Part shown: piece by piece, positions 17,714-26,192 of the stretch
Numbering within the stretch: position 1 is the first letter of the stretch
Layout of the letters: every line of letters starts with the position of its first letter
Assembly (NCBI RefSeq): GCF_963378105.1
Contig: NZ_OY726398.1
Coordinates: 2,666,001 to 2,730,000 of the forward strand
Length of the DNA: 64,000 bases
Source of the DNA: Mycolicibacter sp. MU0102
GTDB taxonomy: Bacteria > Actinomycetota > Actinomycetes > Mycobacteriales > Mycobacteriaceae
Direction: 5' to 3'
Made by a program: the position numbers and the translations under genes
The notes under the pieces: model-generated
What the model was told of the DNA's origin: nothing
The model's input: the letters and a program-made list of their open reading frames with translations, nothing else
The model's database searches: none

Positions 17714-18217
17714 GTGGACTTGAGCACGCTGCGTGGGTTGCCGTTCACCTACGGCGAGGTAGGCGCTACCGCCAGGGCGCTGCCCACCGGGTATCACCAC
17801 CTCGATCTGAGCGCGCCGATCGGTAAGGGGCGCCGGCGTTTCGAGGAGGCCGGCGACGCCGTGCTGCGCTGGGGCATGTTGCGCGGTGCTGGGCTGGGTG
17901 TGCGGGTGCACGCCGACAGCGACATCGCCACGGTGGGCGCGGTGGCGCGAGTACGGCTGGGCGTGCTGAGCGCGCCGTGCCGGGTGGTCTACGTCGTGAA
18001 CGAGCCAGACCGGCGCGGCTTCGCCTACGGCACGTTGGCCGGGCATCCCGAATCCGGGGAGGAGCTGTTCTCGGTGCGCTACGACCCGGCCGATGAGACG
18101 GTGTACGCGCAGGTGCGGGCGTTCTCCCGGCCCGCCACCTGGTGGATCAAGGCAGCCGGCCCGATCGGGCGATTGGTGCAGCGCACGATCGCCAAACGCT
18201 ATCTGCGGGCGGTGTGA
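17714..18217 (+). CDS. DUF1990 family protein
   Basis: A 167-residue DUF1990 protein, starting VDLSTLRGLPFTYGEVGAT, typical of the family N-terminus. I chose the GTG at 17714-17716, with AAGG upstream, over a frame start 39 codons earlier that would overlap the divergent thioesterase gene. DUF1990 proteins are common in actinobacteria and plants and may bind a hydrophobic ligand; their role is not established. It converges with the nitronate monooxygenase gene (4 bp gap). Confidence 0.85.
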   Translation: MDLSTLRGLPFTYGEVGATARALPTGYHHLDLSAPIGKGRRRFEEAGDAVLRWGMLRGAGLGVRVHADSDIATVGAVARVRLGVLSAPCRVVYVVNEPDRRGFAYGTLAGHPESGEELFSVRYDPADETVYAQVRAFSRPATWWIKAAGPIGRLVQRTIAKRYLRAV

Positions 18218-18221
18218 AAGG

Positions 18222-19175
18222 TCAGCTCCAGCGCGCCAGCAGGCGCTGCGCCCCGCTGCACAGCTCGTCGAGGACCGCTGCCGCCGGGCGGCTTTCGGTG
18301 AGCATGCCCACGCCCTGACCCGCATCGACCGGGGCGACGCGCTGATCGTCGGCGGCGATCGCGGCGGCCAGCTCCGCGCCCGCCTCCCGATCGCCGGCCA
18401 GGTCATCCTCGCGTCCGGTCCAGCGGCCGGTGAACTCGTTGCGCAGCACTCGTGACGGGAACCGCGCCGGCCAGTCCAGCCGCTGCCCCACGTCGAAGAC
18501 CCGGGTGGTGATCGTGTCGGTGCCGGCGGCGGCGAGCAACGTGCGGCGGGCGCCCTCGCCGGTCAGCGCCTCGGGGCACGCCGAGAAGACGGTGCCCAGC
18601 CACGCCCCGGCGGCACCGGCCGCCAACACGGCGGCCAGGCTGCGCGGCCCGGAGATCCCGCCCGCGGCCAGCACCGGAACCTCGACGGTGTCCAAAACCG
18701 CGTCGAGCAGCGGCAGGGTGGCCAGCCGGATCTCCCCGTGGCCGCCGCCCTCAGCGCCGCGCGCCACCAGCACGTCCACCCCGGCGTCTTGGGCACGTCG
18801 GGCACTGTCGGCGTCATAGACCTGGGTGGCGGCCACGATCCCGGCCGCGTGGGCGCGCTGCACCCAAGACAGATCGGCGCCGAAGCTGACCGAGAGCAGC
18901 GTCGGGCGAGCAGCCAGTGCGGCATCCAGCAGGTCCGGCTGCTCGCGGATCACCCAGTCCACCAGACCGATCCCGAACCGCGGTGCGGCTTCGAGCGCGG
19001 CCAATTCGGTAGCCAGCGACGCCGCCGTGGCGGTGCTGCCCATCCCGATCATTCCCAGCCCGCCCGCGGCGCTGACGGCGGCGGCCAGCCTGCCCCCGGC
19101 CACCCCGCCCATCGGGGCATTGACGATGGGCAACCGCAGACCGGTCCGCTGCGACCAGGGTGTGCTCAGCGGCAC
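18222..19175 (-). CDS. nitronate monooxygenase (2-nitropropane dioxygenase family)
   Basis: A 317-residue FMN-dependent TIM-barrel protein of the nitronate monooxygenase family. Features include LPIVNAPMGGVAGG at the N-terminus, GADLSWVQRAHAAG, the catalytic-region GAEGGGHG, and the phosphate-binding VPVLAAGGISGPRSL. Members detoxify nitronates such as propionate 3-nitronate. A two-base gap separates it from the cupin gene upstream, so it may be the last gene of the fdxA operon. Confidence 0.88.
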   Translation of the reverse strand: MPLSTPWSQRTGLRLPIVNAPMGGVAGGRLAAAVSAAGGLGMIGMGSTATAASLATELAALEAAPRFGIGLVDWVIREQPDLLDAALAARPTLLSVSFGADLSWVQRAHAAGIVAATQVYDADSARRAQDAGVDVLVARGAEGGGHGEIRLATLPLLDAVLDTVEVPVLAAGGISGPRSLAAVLAAGAAGAWLGTVFSACPEALTGEGARRTLLAAAGTDTITTRVFDVGQRLDWPARFPSRVLRNEFTGRWTGREDDLAGDREAGAELAAAIAADDQRVAPVDAGQGVGMLTESRPAAAVLDELCSGAQRLLARWS

Positions 19176-19177
19176 GC

Positions 19178-19516
19178 TCAGTGCGAGGCGCTCTTGGCGA
19201 CGGTCAGCAGCACCACGGAGTCTTCCAGCGACTCCAGCGCGTGGCGGGTGCGCGGCAGCGTGACGAGGTCACCGGCCGCCCCCTCCCAGCTGTCGTCGCC
19301 GGCCGTCAGCCGCACCCGGCCGCGCAGCACCTGCAGGGTCGACTCCCCCGGGCTGTCGTGCTCGGCCAGCGACTGGCCGGCCTGCAGTGCGACCAGGGTC
19401 TGGCGCAGGTGATGCACCGAACCGCCGTAGACGGTGTGGGCCGCGCGACCGCTGTGATGCTGGGTGGCCTCGGCGAGCTTCTCGTCGGCCAGCACATTCA
19501 GCGAGGTCGATTCCAT
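19178..19516 (-). CDS. small cupin-domain protein
   Basis: A 112-residue single-domain cupin. Two of the usual metal-binding segments are recognisable: LAEHDSPGESTLQVLRG and the later TLPRTRHALESLED. The ATG at 19514-19516 has an AAGGAG site five to six bases upstream, preferred over a start nine codons earlier. Small cupins often sense or buffer small ligands or metals. It follows the membrane-protein gene by about 28 bp and precedes the nitronate monooxygenase gene, so it is probably in the fdxA transcript. Confidence 0.85.
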   Translation of the reverse strand: MESTSLNVLADEKLAEATQHHSGRAAHTVYGGSVHHLRQTLVALQAGQSLAEHDSPGESTLQVLRGRVRLTAGDDSWEGAAGDLVTLPRTRHALESLEDSVVLLTVAKSASH

Positions 19517-19544
19517 CGGTTCTCCTTCGACTCGGCGGGACACT

Positions 19545-19970
19545 TCAGCGAGACAGCAGCAGGATGCCCAACGGCACCAGCGCGGCGACCTTGATCAGTT
19601 CCAGTGCGACATAGGCGTAGTGCGCCCGCGAGCGGGGCGCTTCCAGTCCGGACAGCACCTGGTCAGCGCGTCGGCCCAGGGCCGGACGCACCGCGAGCAC
19701 CTGAGCCACCAGCATCGCCAGGGCGACCGCGTAGGTGACAGCGATGCCCACCGTCGGCCGCTCGATCGCGAACGTGACCGCGATGACCGCGGCAAGCAGG
19801 AATTCGGCGGAGTTGAGGGCCCGAAAGACCAACCGGCCGATGCCGAGACAGATCGGGATGGTCGCGTTGGGCGCCCGAAACTTCAGCGGCGCCTCCATGA
19901 ACGAAATCGCGGTCACCATCCCCAGCCAGACGAATGTCGCGGCGATCGCAACCGAGGCGCCGGCACTCAC
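19545..19970 (-). CDS. four-helix integral membrane protein
   Basis: A 141-residue membrane protein with about four hydrophobic helices. I cannot assign a function. Conserved-looking features are a GMVTAISFMEAPLKFRAP loop after helix 1 and a GIGRLVFRALN loop before helix 2. The GTG start overlaps the regulator stop by four bases (GTGA), tying it firmly to the fdxA-regulator pair. A longer frame exists but would lie inside the regulator gene. Confidence 0.8.
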   Translation of the reverse strand: MSAGASVAIAATFVWLGMVTAISFMEAPLKFRAPNATIPICLGIGRLVFRALNSAEFLLAAVIAVTFAIERPTVGIAVTYAVALAMLVAQVLAVRPALGRRADQVLSGLEAPRSRAHYAYVALELIKVAALVPLGILLLSR

Positions 19971-20701
19971 CCGGCGGTCTCTTCCGCACGCACCGCGGTG
20001 GGGGGCAAGGGGTCGACCGGGACTCCGTTCAGGGCCGGCGACTTCAAGTGCGCCACGCACAGGTCCGGCTTGGCGAACGGATCAAGTCGGTCGACGGTTA
20101 TCGGGGAGTCCCATGCCTCCAGGGCTCCCTGCATCAGTCCCAGATGGATGGGGCAGACCACTTGGGTGGAGGTTTCGGCGAGTTCCAGGAACGGGCAGTG
20201 CCGCAACCCGAGCTGTTCGTCCCCGGTGGCATCGGGTTCCAGGCGTTCGGGTTCGAAGCCCAGCTCATCGAGCATCTCGAGCAGATGGTCGGTGGATTCC
20301 TCGGCGTCGACGGGCCCCGACGGTTGGTGCAGCGGCCGTAGCCGATGCCCCCACGCCCGGCCCGCAGCCAGTGCTTTGCCGCTGGGATCGGCGTCTGCGG
20401 CCAGCCCAATGGTGAGGATCTCGGCGAGCAGCCGAAACCGGCGGGTTCCTCCCCGGTCCATCTGCCGGATGGCCCGAAACATCAGCGCCGGCCGTCCGCG
20501 TCCCTTGTGATCGGGTTCGGTGTGCTCGACGCGGCCTTCTTCAACCAGGGTGTCCAGGTGAAAACGCACCGTGTTGGGGTGCACCCCCAGCTCGTCGGCG
20601 ATCTGGGCGATGCTCAGCGGTTCGTCGGCGGCCTGTACCAGCCGCAGAACGTCGAGGCGACGTCCTCCAGGTGGTACAGGCGGCTTGGCGATGTCGCTCA
20701 C
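19967..20701 (-). CDS. winged-HTH regulator with C-terminal Cys/His metal-site motif
   Basis: A 244-residue regulator of the COG2345 type. The N-terminal winged helix (LSIAQIADELGVHPNTVRFH) is followed by a C-terminal domain with LRHCPF, VVCPIHLGLMQGAL and a later DLCVAH, a Cys-rich pattern like the one in SufR-type Fe-S regulators. An iron-sulphur cluster is therefore plausible, but that is inference. Its gene overlaps fdxA by four bases upstream and the membrane-protein gene by four bases downstream, so it likely controls its own operon in response to redox state or iron. Confidence 0.85.
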   Translation of the reverse strand: MSDIAKPPVPPGGRRLDVLRLVQAADEPLSIAQIADELGVHPNTVRFHLDTLVEEGRVEHTEPDHKGRGRPALMFRAIRQMDRGGTRRFRLLAEILTIGLAADADPSGKALAAGRAWGHRLRPLHQPSGPVDAEESTDHLLEMLDELGFEPERLEPDATGDEQLGLRHCPFLELAETSTQVVCPIHLGLMQGALEAWDSPITVDRLDPFAKPDLCVAHLKSPALNGVPVDPLPPTAVRAEETAG

Positions 20702-21042
20702 TCCCCCTGGGGTGGGTAACTGGCCACCAGCGGGGTGTCGATGCCCAGCGGGCCGATCTTGGCGGCGCCGCCGGGTGAGCCGAGCGCCTCATCGCGCCCG
20801 GGCAGTGCCTCGGTGAAGAACTCCGCGTTGTCGGCCAGGTGCGGTTGGAGCTCGTCCGGGAGGTCATCTTCGTAGTAGATGGCCTCGACCGGGCACACCG
20901 GCTCGCAGGCTCCGCAGTCCACACACTCATCCGGGTGGATGTAAAGGGCTCGACCGCCTTCGTAGATGCAGTCAACCGGGCACTCCTCCACGCAGGCCCG
21001 GTCCATCACGTCAACGCACGGCTTCCCGATCACATATGCCAT
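20698..21042 (-). CDS. fdxA: 7Fe ferredoxin (FdxA)
   Basis: A 114-residue ferredoxin of the 3Fe-4S/4Fe-4S type, closely resembling the M. tuberculosis DosR-regulon protein FdxA (Rv2007c) in length and in its conserved C-terminal GSPGGAAKIGPLGIDTPLVA tail. Cluster cysteines lie in CVEECPVDCIY and CVDCGACEPVCP. It is an electron carrier. It is the first gene of an operon with an HTH regulator, a membrane protein and a cupin. I see no DosR palindrome upstream, but there is an imperfect IdeR-like half-site 34-52 bases before the ATG. Confidence 0.93.
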   Translation of the reverse strand: MAYVIGKPCVDVMDRACVEECPVDCIYEGGRALYIHPDECVDCGACEPVCPVEAIYYEDDLPDELQPHLADNAEFFTEALPGRDEALGSPGGAAKIGPLGIDTPLVASYPPQGE

Positions 21043-21075
21043 GGGCAGAGAGTTTACACAAGGGATTTTGTAGAA

Positions 21076-21094
21076 ACTAGAAAGGCAAACCTAA
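21076..21094. promoter_or_regulatory. imperfect IdeR-box-like site upstream of fdxA
   Basis: Read on the minus strand the site starts TTAGGTTTGCCT, which matches one half of the mycobacterial IdeR palindrome (TTAGGTTAGSCTAACCTAA) well. The other half is poor: by eye 12 of 19 positions agree. Iron control of a ferredoxin operon would be sensible, but the match is weaker than in usual IdeR targets. Confidence 0.25.
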
Positions 21095-21272
21095 ATCTCG
21101 GGGGGCCGAATGCGGCGTCTCGGCACTCCCCCGCAGCGGTCACCCCACCGACCCTAGAACGCTTGCGCTCGTAGCGGATTCACGCAGATGGGTAGCTCGC
21201 CGCATGGCGGTTCCCCGAGCGCGCCAGCGCGAGGCCACAGTGCCGCGGCGCGGGGCGGTCGAGTAGAAACGA

Positions 21273-22082
21273 ATGATGACTGACACCCCCCGCTACCGTG
21301 CCGCCGCCGACTTCCCGAGCCTTCGGTTCGAACCCGGCGACAACGGCGTGCTGGAGCTGGTGCTCGACGCGCCGGGACTGAACTCGGTGGGTCCGCAGAT
21401 GCACCGCGACCTTGCCGACGTGTGGCCGGTGATCGACCGCGATGACGATGTGCGGGCGGTGCTGGTGCGCGGTGAGGGCAAGGCATTCTCCGCCGGCGGC
21501 AGCTTCGAGCTGATCGAGAAGATCGTCGGTGATCACGCCGGACGGATGCAGGTGCTGCGGGAGGCCCGCGATCTGGTGCTGAACATGGTCAACTTCTCCA
21601 AGCCGGTGATCTCGGCGATCAATGGGCCGGCCGTCGGCGCAGGCCTGGTGGTGGCGCTGCTCTCGGACATCTCGGTGGCCGGGCGCACCGCTCGGTTGAT
21701 CGACGGCCACACCAAGCTCGGGGTTGCCGCCGGGGATCACGCGGCGATCTGCTGGCCGCTGCTGGTGGGCATGGCCAAGGCCAAGTACTACCTGCTGACC
21801 TGCGAGACGCTGCACGGCGAGGAGGCCGAGCGGATCGGTCTGGTCTCCAAGTGCGTCGATGACGACGAGGTGCTGGCCACCGCGACGCGCATCGCCGATG
21901 ACCTGGCGCATGGCGCCCAAGACGCGATCCGCTTCACCAAGCACAGCCTCAACTATTGGTATCGGCAGTTCGCGCCGGCCTTCGAGACCGCGTTGGGGCT
22001 GGAGTTTCTCGGGTTCTCCGGGCCCGACGTGCACGAGGGCCTGGCCGCGATCCGAGAGAAGCGCAAGCCGCAGTTCGGCTGA
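21273..22082 (+). CDS. enoyl-CoA hydratase/isomerase (crotonase) family
   Basis: A 269-residue crotonase. The oxyanion-hole segments are GEGKAFSAGGSFELI and NGPAVGAGLV. The following LGVAAGDHAAICWPLLVGMAKAKYY segment is characteristic of the mycobacterial group that, as I recall it, includes EchA15. Catalytic acid placement differs from the classical Glu/Glu hydratases, with Asp in the GDH turn. The family handles acyl-CoA in lipid or sterol breakdown. It converges with the acyl-CoA synthetase gene 12 bp away. echA15 is missing from its usual place beside hemE (see findings), so this could be a moved copy or a paralogue. Confidence 0.87.
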   Translation: MMTDTPRYRAAADFPSLRFEPGDNGVLELVLDAPGLNSVGPQMHRDLADVWPVIDRDDDVRAVLVRGEGKAFSAGGSFELIEKIVGDHAGRMQVLREARDLVLNMVNFSKPVISAINGPAVGAGLVVALLSDISVAGRTARLIDGHTKLGVAAGDHAAICWPLLVGMAKAKYYLLTCETLHGEEAERIGLVSKCVDDDEVLATATRIADDLAHGAQDAIRFTKHSLNYWYRQFAPAFETALGLEFLGFSGPDVHEGLAAIREKRKPQFG

Positions 22083-22094
22083 GCCGTCCGCCGC

Positions 22095-23762
22095 TCAGAC
22101 CCGTTGCGCGCCGAGCGCCTGTTCTTTGGCCCAGCGGTAGTCGGCCTTGCCCGACGGTGAGCGCTGCACCTGGGCGCAGAACACCACGTCTTTGGGCAGC
22201 TTGTAGCGCGCGATGTAGTTCGCGGCCTCGGTGACGATGTCCTCAGCCCCGGCGTCGGCGCCCTGCGCCAACTGGACCACCGCGACAACCTCGCTGCCCC
22301 ATCGCTCGCTGGGCCGGCCCACCACCACAACGTCGTAGACGGCGGGATGATGAGCGATCGCGGCTTCGACCTCCTCGGCGAAGATCTTCTCGCCGCCGGA
22401 GTTGATCGTCACCGAGTCTCGGCCCAGCAGCTCGATGCCACCGTCGATGTCCCAACGAGCCCGGTCACCGGGGACCGAATGGCGGATGCCCTCGATGACC
22501 GGGAAGGTCCGCGCGGATTTCTCCGGGTCGCCGAGGTAGCCCAGCGGCACATTTCCCTGCTGCGCCAGCCAACCGATCTCGTCGTCGCCGGGCTGCAGAA
22601 TGCGGGTCATGTCCGCACTGACCACGACCGCGCCGGGGTTCGGGGTGAAGCGGCCGGTGGAGGCCTGAGCCCGACTGGTGGTCTGTCCCATCTGCGCGCC
22701 GGTCTCCGAGGAGCCGCCGGCATCGAGGATCGACAGCTGCGGGAGCGAATCCAAGATCCGTTGTTTGATCGGCACGGTGAGCGGCGCACCGCCGCTGGCC
22801 AGTACGAACAGTCCCGACAGCGCATCTGCCAGCGTGGCGCCGCCGGCCTCCAGTGCGTCGGCCAGCGGGCGTGCGAAGGCGTCGCCGACGATCGAAAGCG
22901 ATACGACCCGCTCTTTGGCCGCCAGTTCCCAGGTCTCGACTGGGTCGAAGCGGTCGGTGGTCGCCGACATCACGAACGGCCGCCCGCCCAGCAACGTGAT
23001 GAAGGCGGCCCACTGGGCTGCGCCGTGCATCAACGGCGCCACCGTCATCGAGCCGGCGGCCGCCGCCATTCGGGCGCGTTCGACGATCTCCTCCAACGTG
23101 GTGGGCACGGCGCCGGTGCCGAACTCACGGCCGCCCATGGCGCCAACGAAGATGTCGTGCTGGCGCCACAACACGCCCTTGGGCATGCCGGTGGTGCCGC
23201 CGGTGTAGAGCAGGTACAGATCATCCGGGGACAGCGCCAGGCCCAACGGTTCGGCGGAGGTGGCGACCAGCAACTCCTCGTAGCGGACCGCACCGGGCAG
23301 CGGCGCATTGCCGGAGTCGTCATCGACGTGGATCAGCAGCATCTTGGGCAGCCGGTCACCGGCCTGCCGCAGCGCTTCGGCCAACGTGGGGGCATACCGG
23401 GCGTGGTACATGATCGCCTCGGCGGAGGCGTTGGTCAGCAGGTAGACCAGTTCGTCGGCGACGTAGCGGTAGTTGACGTTGAACGGTGCGACCCGGGCGT
23501 TGTAGGCGCCGAGCATGCCCTCCAGGTACTCGTTGCCGTTGGCCAAGTACAGCGCGAGGTGGCTCTGGCCCGACTCATCGGGGGCCAACTCGGAACGCTC
23601 ACGGCGCACGCCCAGGCCGCGCTCGTGCAGCGCCCGCGCCAGCCGGCGGGACCGGTCCTCAATCTGCTGATAGCTGAATCGCCGGTCGCCGAAGACGATG
23701 CAGTCCCGGTCGCCGATGGCCGCCGCCACTGCCGAGAACACTTGGGCGAGGTTGAATTCCAC
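22095..23762 (-). CDS. acyl-CoA synthetase (FadD family)
   Basis: A 555-residue ANL-superfamily ligase that activates a carboxylic acid to acyl-CoA through an acyl-adenylate. The P-loop is LLYTGGTTGMPKG, with the later SSETG and SGGEKIFAEEVE motifs and a C-terminal lysine in SPSGKADYRW. It resembles the FadD19/FadD17 class used for sterol side chains and long acyl groups; the substrate is unknown. The GTG at 23760-23762 with a GAGGAG site six bases upstream is preferred over a start 38 codons earlier. A short insertion (SELAPDESGQSH region) follows the first core strand. Confidence 0.9.
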   Translation of the reverse strand: MEFNLAQVFSAVAAAIGDRDCIVFGDRRFSYQQIEDRSRRLARALHERGLGVRRERSELAPDESGQSHLALYLANGNEYLEGMLGAYNARVAPFNVNYRYVADELVYLLTNASAEAIMYHARYAPTLAEALRQAGDRLPKMLLIHVDDDSGNAPLPGAVRYEELLVATSAEPLGLALSPDDLYLLYTGGTTGMPKGVLWRQHDIFVGAMGGREFGTGAVPTTLEEIVERARMAAAAGSMTVAPLMHGAAQWAAFITLLGGRPFVMSATTDRFDPVETWELAAKERVVSLSIVGDAFARPLADALEAGGATLADALSGLFVLASGGAPLTVPIKQRILDSLPQLSILDAGGSSETGAQMGQTTSRAQASTGRFTPNPGAVVVSADMTRILQPGDDEIGWLAQQGNVPLGYLGDPEKSARTFPVIEGIRHSVPGDRARWDIDGGIELLGRDSVTINSGGEKIFAEEVEAAIAHHPAVYDVVVVGRPSERWGSEVVAVVQLAQGADAGAEDIVTEAANYIARYKLPKDVVFCAQVQRSPSGKADYRWAKEQALGAQRV

Positions 23763-23874
23763 TGCCGCTCCTCGATTCGATCGCAACGCCTGAGCAACGC
23801 TACTAGGTGACGCATGTTCGGCCGCCGACGGTCGTGACGGGCTTTCCTGGGCGACGTCAGGCATGCTTGGCCGC

Positions 23875-24531
23875 ATGTCGGTGGATGTCCTGCTGTATTC
23901 GATCCCGCCCGTTCTGGTCTATCTGCTCGTCGGCGCGGTTATCGGGATAGAGAGCCTGGGCGTTCCGTTGCCGGGTGAGCTGATGCTGGTCGGCGCCGCG
24001 CTGTTGTCATCGCGACACGAGTTGGCGGTCGATCCGGTCGGGGTTGCGGTGGCCGCGGTGATCGGCGCGGTGATCGGTGACTCGATCGGCTATTCGATCG
24101 GCCGGCGATTCGGTATGCCGCTCTTCGACCGTCTGGGCCGGCGCTTTCCGAATCACTTCGGTCCCGGCCACGTCGCCTTCGCCGAACGGTCCTTCGGCCG
24201 TTGGGGCGCCAGCGCGGTGTTCTTCGGCCGATTCGTGGCGCTGCTGCGCATCCTGGCCGGCCCGCTGGCCGGGGCCCTGAAGATGCGTTATCCACACTTC
24301 CTGATCGCCAACGTGACCGGCGCGATTTTCTGGGCCGGTGGGACCACTGCCCTGGTGTATTACGCCGGCGTCGCGGCCGAACACTGGCTGTCCCGGTTCT
24401 CCTGGGTGGCGCTGCTGATCGCCCTGCTCGCCGGGCTGATCGCGGCCCTCGCGCTGAAGGGCCGCGTCGGCGCCCAGATCGCGGAACTGGACGCCCAACA
24501 TCGGGCCCAGCCGGACCCCGTCACCGAATAG
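23875..24531 (+). CDS. DedA-family membrane protein
   Basis: About 218 residues; an ATG four codons upstream (23863) is equally possible. The DedA features are GVPLPGELMLVGAALL and GDSIGYSIGRRFG, then FGRFVALLRILAGPLAGALKM. The protein has about five membrane helices. Family members act as phospholipid or undecaprenyl-phosphate scramblases or flippases and support membrane homeostasis. It is divergent from the acyl-CoA synthetase gene with about 110 bp between starts. Confidence 0.9.
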   Translation: MSVDVLLYSIPPVLVYLLVGAVIGIESLGVPLPGELMLVGAALLSSRHELAVDPVGVAVAAVIGAVIGDSIGYSIGRRFGMPLFDRLGRRFPNHFGPGHVAFAERSFGRWGASAVFFGRFVALLRILAGPLAGALKMRYPHFLIANVTGAIFWAGGTTALVYYAGVAAEHWLSRFSWVALLIALLAGLIAALALKGRVGAQIAELDAQHRAQPDPVTE

Positions 24532-24639
24532 TCAGCCAATTGGGGGGCGAATAAGGGTTGTCCCCGCACCGCAGCCGGAGCATGGTGGAAGGGACCGGCG
24601 GCGCCGCCGCGGCGTCGCCCCGTCCAACCGGAGGCCGAC

Positions 24640-25260
24640 ATGTTCGCGCGCGCAACCTCAATCCACGCCCATCCGTCCTTTCTCGATGAGGGGATCACCC
24701 ATGTCCGCGGTGTGGTGATGCCAGCCTTGGCCGACACCGATGGCTGCGCAGGGATGTCGATGCTGGTCGATCGCGACGCCGGCCGCTGCATCATCACCTC
24801 GTCGTGGCTGGATGAGGACACCTTGCGTGCCAGTGAGGCAAGCGCCGAGCACTTGCGCGACCGCGCCACCGAGATCTTCCACGCCACCGCCGAGGTGAGC
24901 CGCTGGGAGATCGCCGCGGTGCGCCGCGATCACCGGTCTCGGCGGCACGCGGGTGTACGCGTCACCTGGCTGCGGACCGACCCGGCGGGCTGCGAGCGGA
25001 TGATCGACACCTACAAGCTGGCGCTCATGCCTGCGCTGGAGGACCTCCACGGTTTCTGCAGCACCACTTTGCTGGTGGACCGGCATTCAGGACGCGCGGT
25101 GTCGTCGGTCAGCTTCGACGACCGGGCGGCACTGGTTGCCAGTCGCAGCGGCGAGCAGGCGATCTGGGCGCAGGCTGTCAACGACGCCGGCGCAGAGATA
25201 CTCGAAGTCGCCGAGTTCGATCTGGCGATCGCCCATCTGAACGTTCCCGAAATGGCCTGA
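24640..25260 (+). CDS. tandem ABM-like (dimeric alpha/beta barrel) protein
   Basis: A 206-residue protein made of two similar halves, about residues 1-95 and 105-205. Each has the strand pattern of the antibiotic-biosynthesis-monooxygenase type fold: GMSMLVDRDAGRCIITSSW in the first half and STTLLVDRHSGRAVSSVSF in the second. Internal duplication gives a single-chain pseudo-dimer. A GGAGG ribosome site precedes the ATG. I cannot assign a substrate; such proteins may be monooxygenases, haem-degrading enzymes or binding proteins. It stands alone on the plus strand. Confidence 0.75.
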   Translation: MFARATSIHAHPSFLDEGITHVRGVVMPALADTDGCAGMSMLVDRDAGRCIITSSWLDEDTLRASEASAEHLRDRATEIFHATAEVSRWEIAAVRRDHRSRRHAGVRVTWLRTDPAGCERMIDTYKLALMPALEDLHGFCSTTLLVDRHSGRAVSSVSFDDRAALVASRSGEQAIWAQAVNDAGAEILEVAEFDLAIAHLNVPEMA

Positions 25261-25366
25261 ACACCGCTCACCGTAGACGAAGCTGCACGTCAGGCGGGGC
25301 TTCGGGGTGAGTGCGCGTTAATCTTTGCTCGCGGCGCGTTGCCGTCTTTGCTAGGAGGTCTGACTC

Positions 25367-26134
25367 ATGCGCTCTTTCAGCGTGGCCGTGGTCACGACGG
25401 TTGCGGCCACGTTCGGTGGCGTGGCCGTGGCTGCAGCGGCCCCGAAGGATTACTGCGCCGAGCTCCACGGGGGCAATACCGGCAGCACGTGTGAGATCCA
25501 GGTCTCCGACCCCGGGTATGTCGTCGACATCAGCATGCCGCTGAACTACCCCGACCAGAAGGCGGTCGCCGAGTACATCGCCGCGACCCGCGACGCGTTC
25601 TTGAACTCGGCCAAGTCCGGCGCGTCGCACAGCACAGCGTACGAGTTGCGCATCAAGCCAACGGAATACAGCTCGTCGATTCCCCCGCGCGGCACGCAAG
25701 CGGTGGTGTTCACGGTGAACCACAATCTCGGCGGAGCGCAGCCACAGACGACGTACAAGGCGTTCAACTGGGACCAGACGTACCGCAAGGCGATCACGTA
25801 CTCCGCGACGCCGGACGACAAAGAACACGCGCCGTTGTGGCAGGTGGACGATCCGCTAAAGACCGTCGCCCCGATCGTCCAAACTGAATTGCAGCAGCAA
25901 CTGGCGCCGCCGCCCGCACAACCAGGACAGTCGACCACAGGCACGTCCACCACGGCGCCACCACCGTTACCGTTCGCACAAGCCGCGCTGTACGACCCCG
26001 CCAACTATCAGAACTTCGCCGTGGTCAACGACGGGGTGATCTTCTTTTTCGACCAGGGCGTCTTGTTGCCCGCCTCGGCCGGGGGGTTACACGTGCTGGT
26101 GCCCCGGTCTGCGATCGACCCGATGATCGCCTAA
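25367..26134 (+). CDS. exported MPT64-like (DUF3298/RsiV-fold) protein
   Basis: A 255-residue secreted protein with a cleavable signal peptide (residues 1 to about 25, ending VAVAAAAP). The VVFTVNHNLGGAQPQTTYKA segment and the C-terminal YQNFAVVNDGVIFFFDQG are typical of the MPT64/Rv3036c family. A Pro/Thr-rich linker (about residues 186-203) interrupts the fold before the last block. A strong AGGAGGT ribosome site is seven bases before the ATG. MPT64-type proteins are secreted mycobacterial antigens, and Rv3036c relatives have been reported to have esterase activity; the role here is not known. Confidence 0.87.
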   Translation: MRSFSVAVVTTVAATFGGVAVAAAAPKDYCAELHGGNTGSTCEIQVSDPGYVVDISMPLNYPDQKAVAEYIAATRDAFLNSAKSGASHSTAYELRIKPTEYSSSIPPRGTQAVVFTVNHNLGGAQPQTTYKAFNWDQTYRKAITYSATPDDKEHAPLWQVDDPLKTVAPIVQTELQQQLAPPPAQPGQSTTGTSTTAPPPLPFAQAALYDPANYQNFAVVNDGVIFFFDQGVLLPASAGGLHVLVPRSAIDPMIA

Positions 26135-26192
26135 CGCCTACGCGGTGCGACGGGCCCGTCCCGAGCGCCCGGTGCTAGCTACGCTCTGCCTC

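Noticed and set aside
21043..21272. DosR box upstream of fdxA
   Set aside because: FdxA is DosR-controlled in M. tuberculosis, so I looked for the 20-bp DosR palindrome and found no match in this spacer.
22347..23810. 487-codon plus-strand frame opposite the acyl-CoA synthetase gene
   Set aside because: It is a shadow of the minus-strand FadD gene; the residues are rich in Gly, Arg and His as expected from antisense reading.
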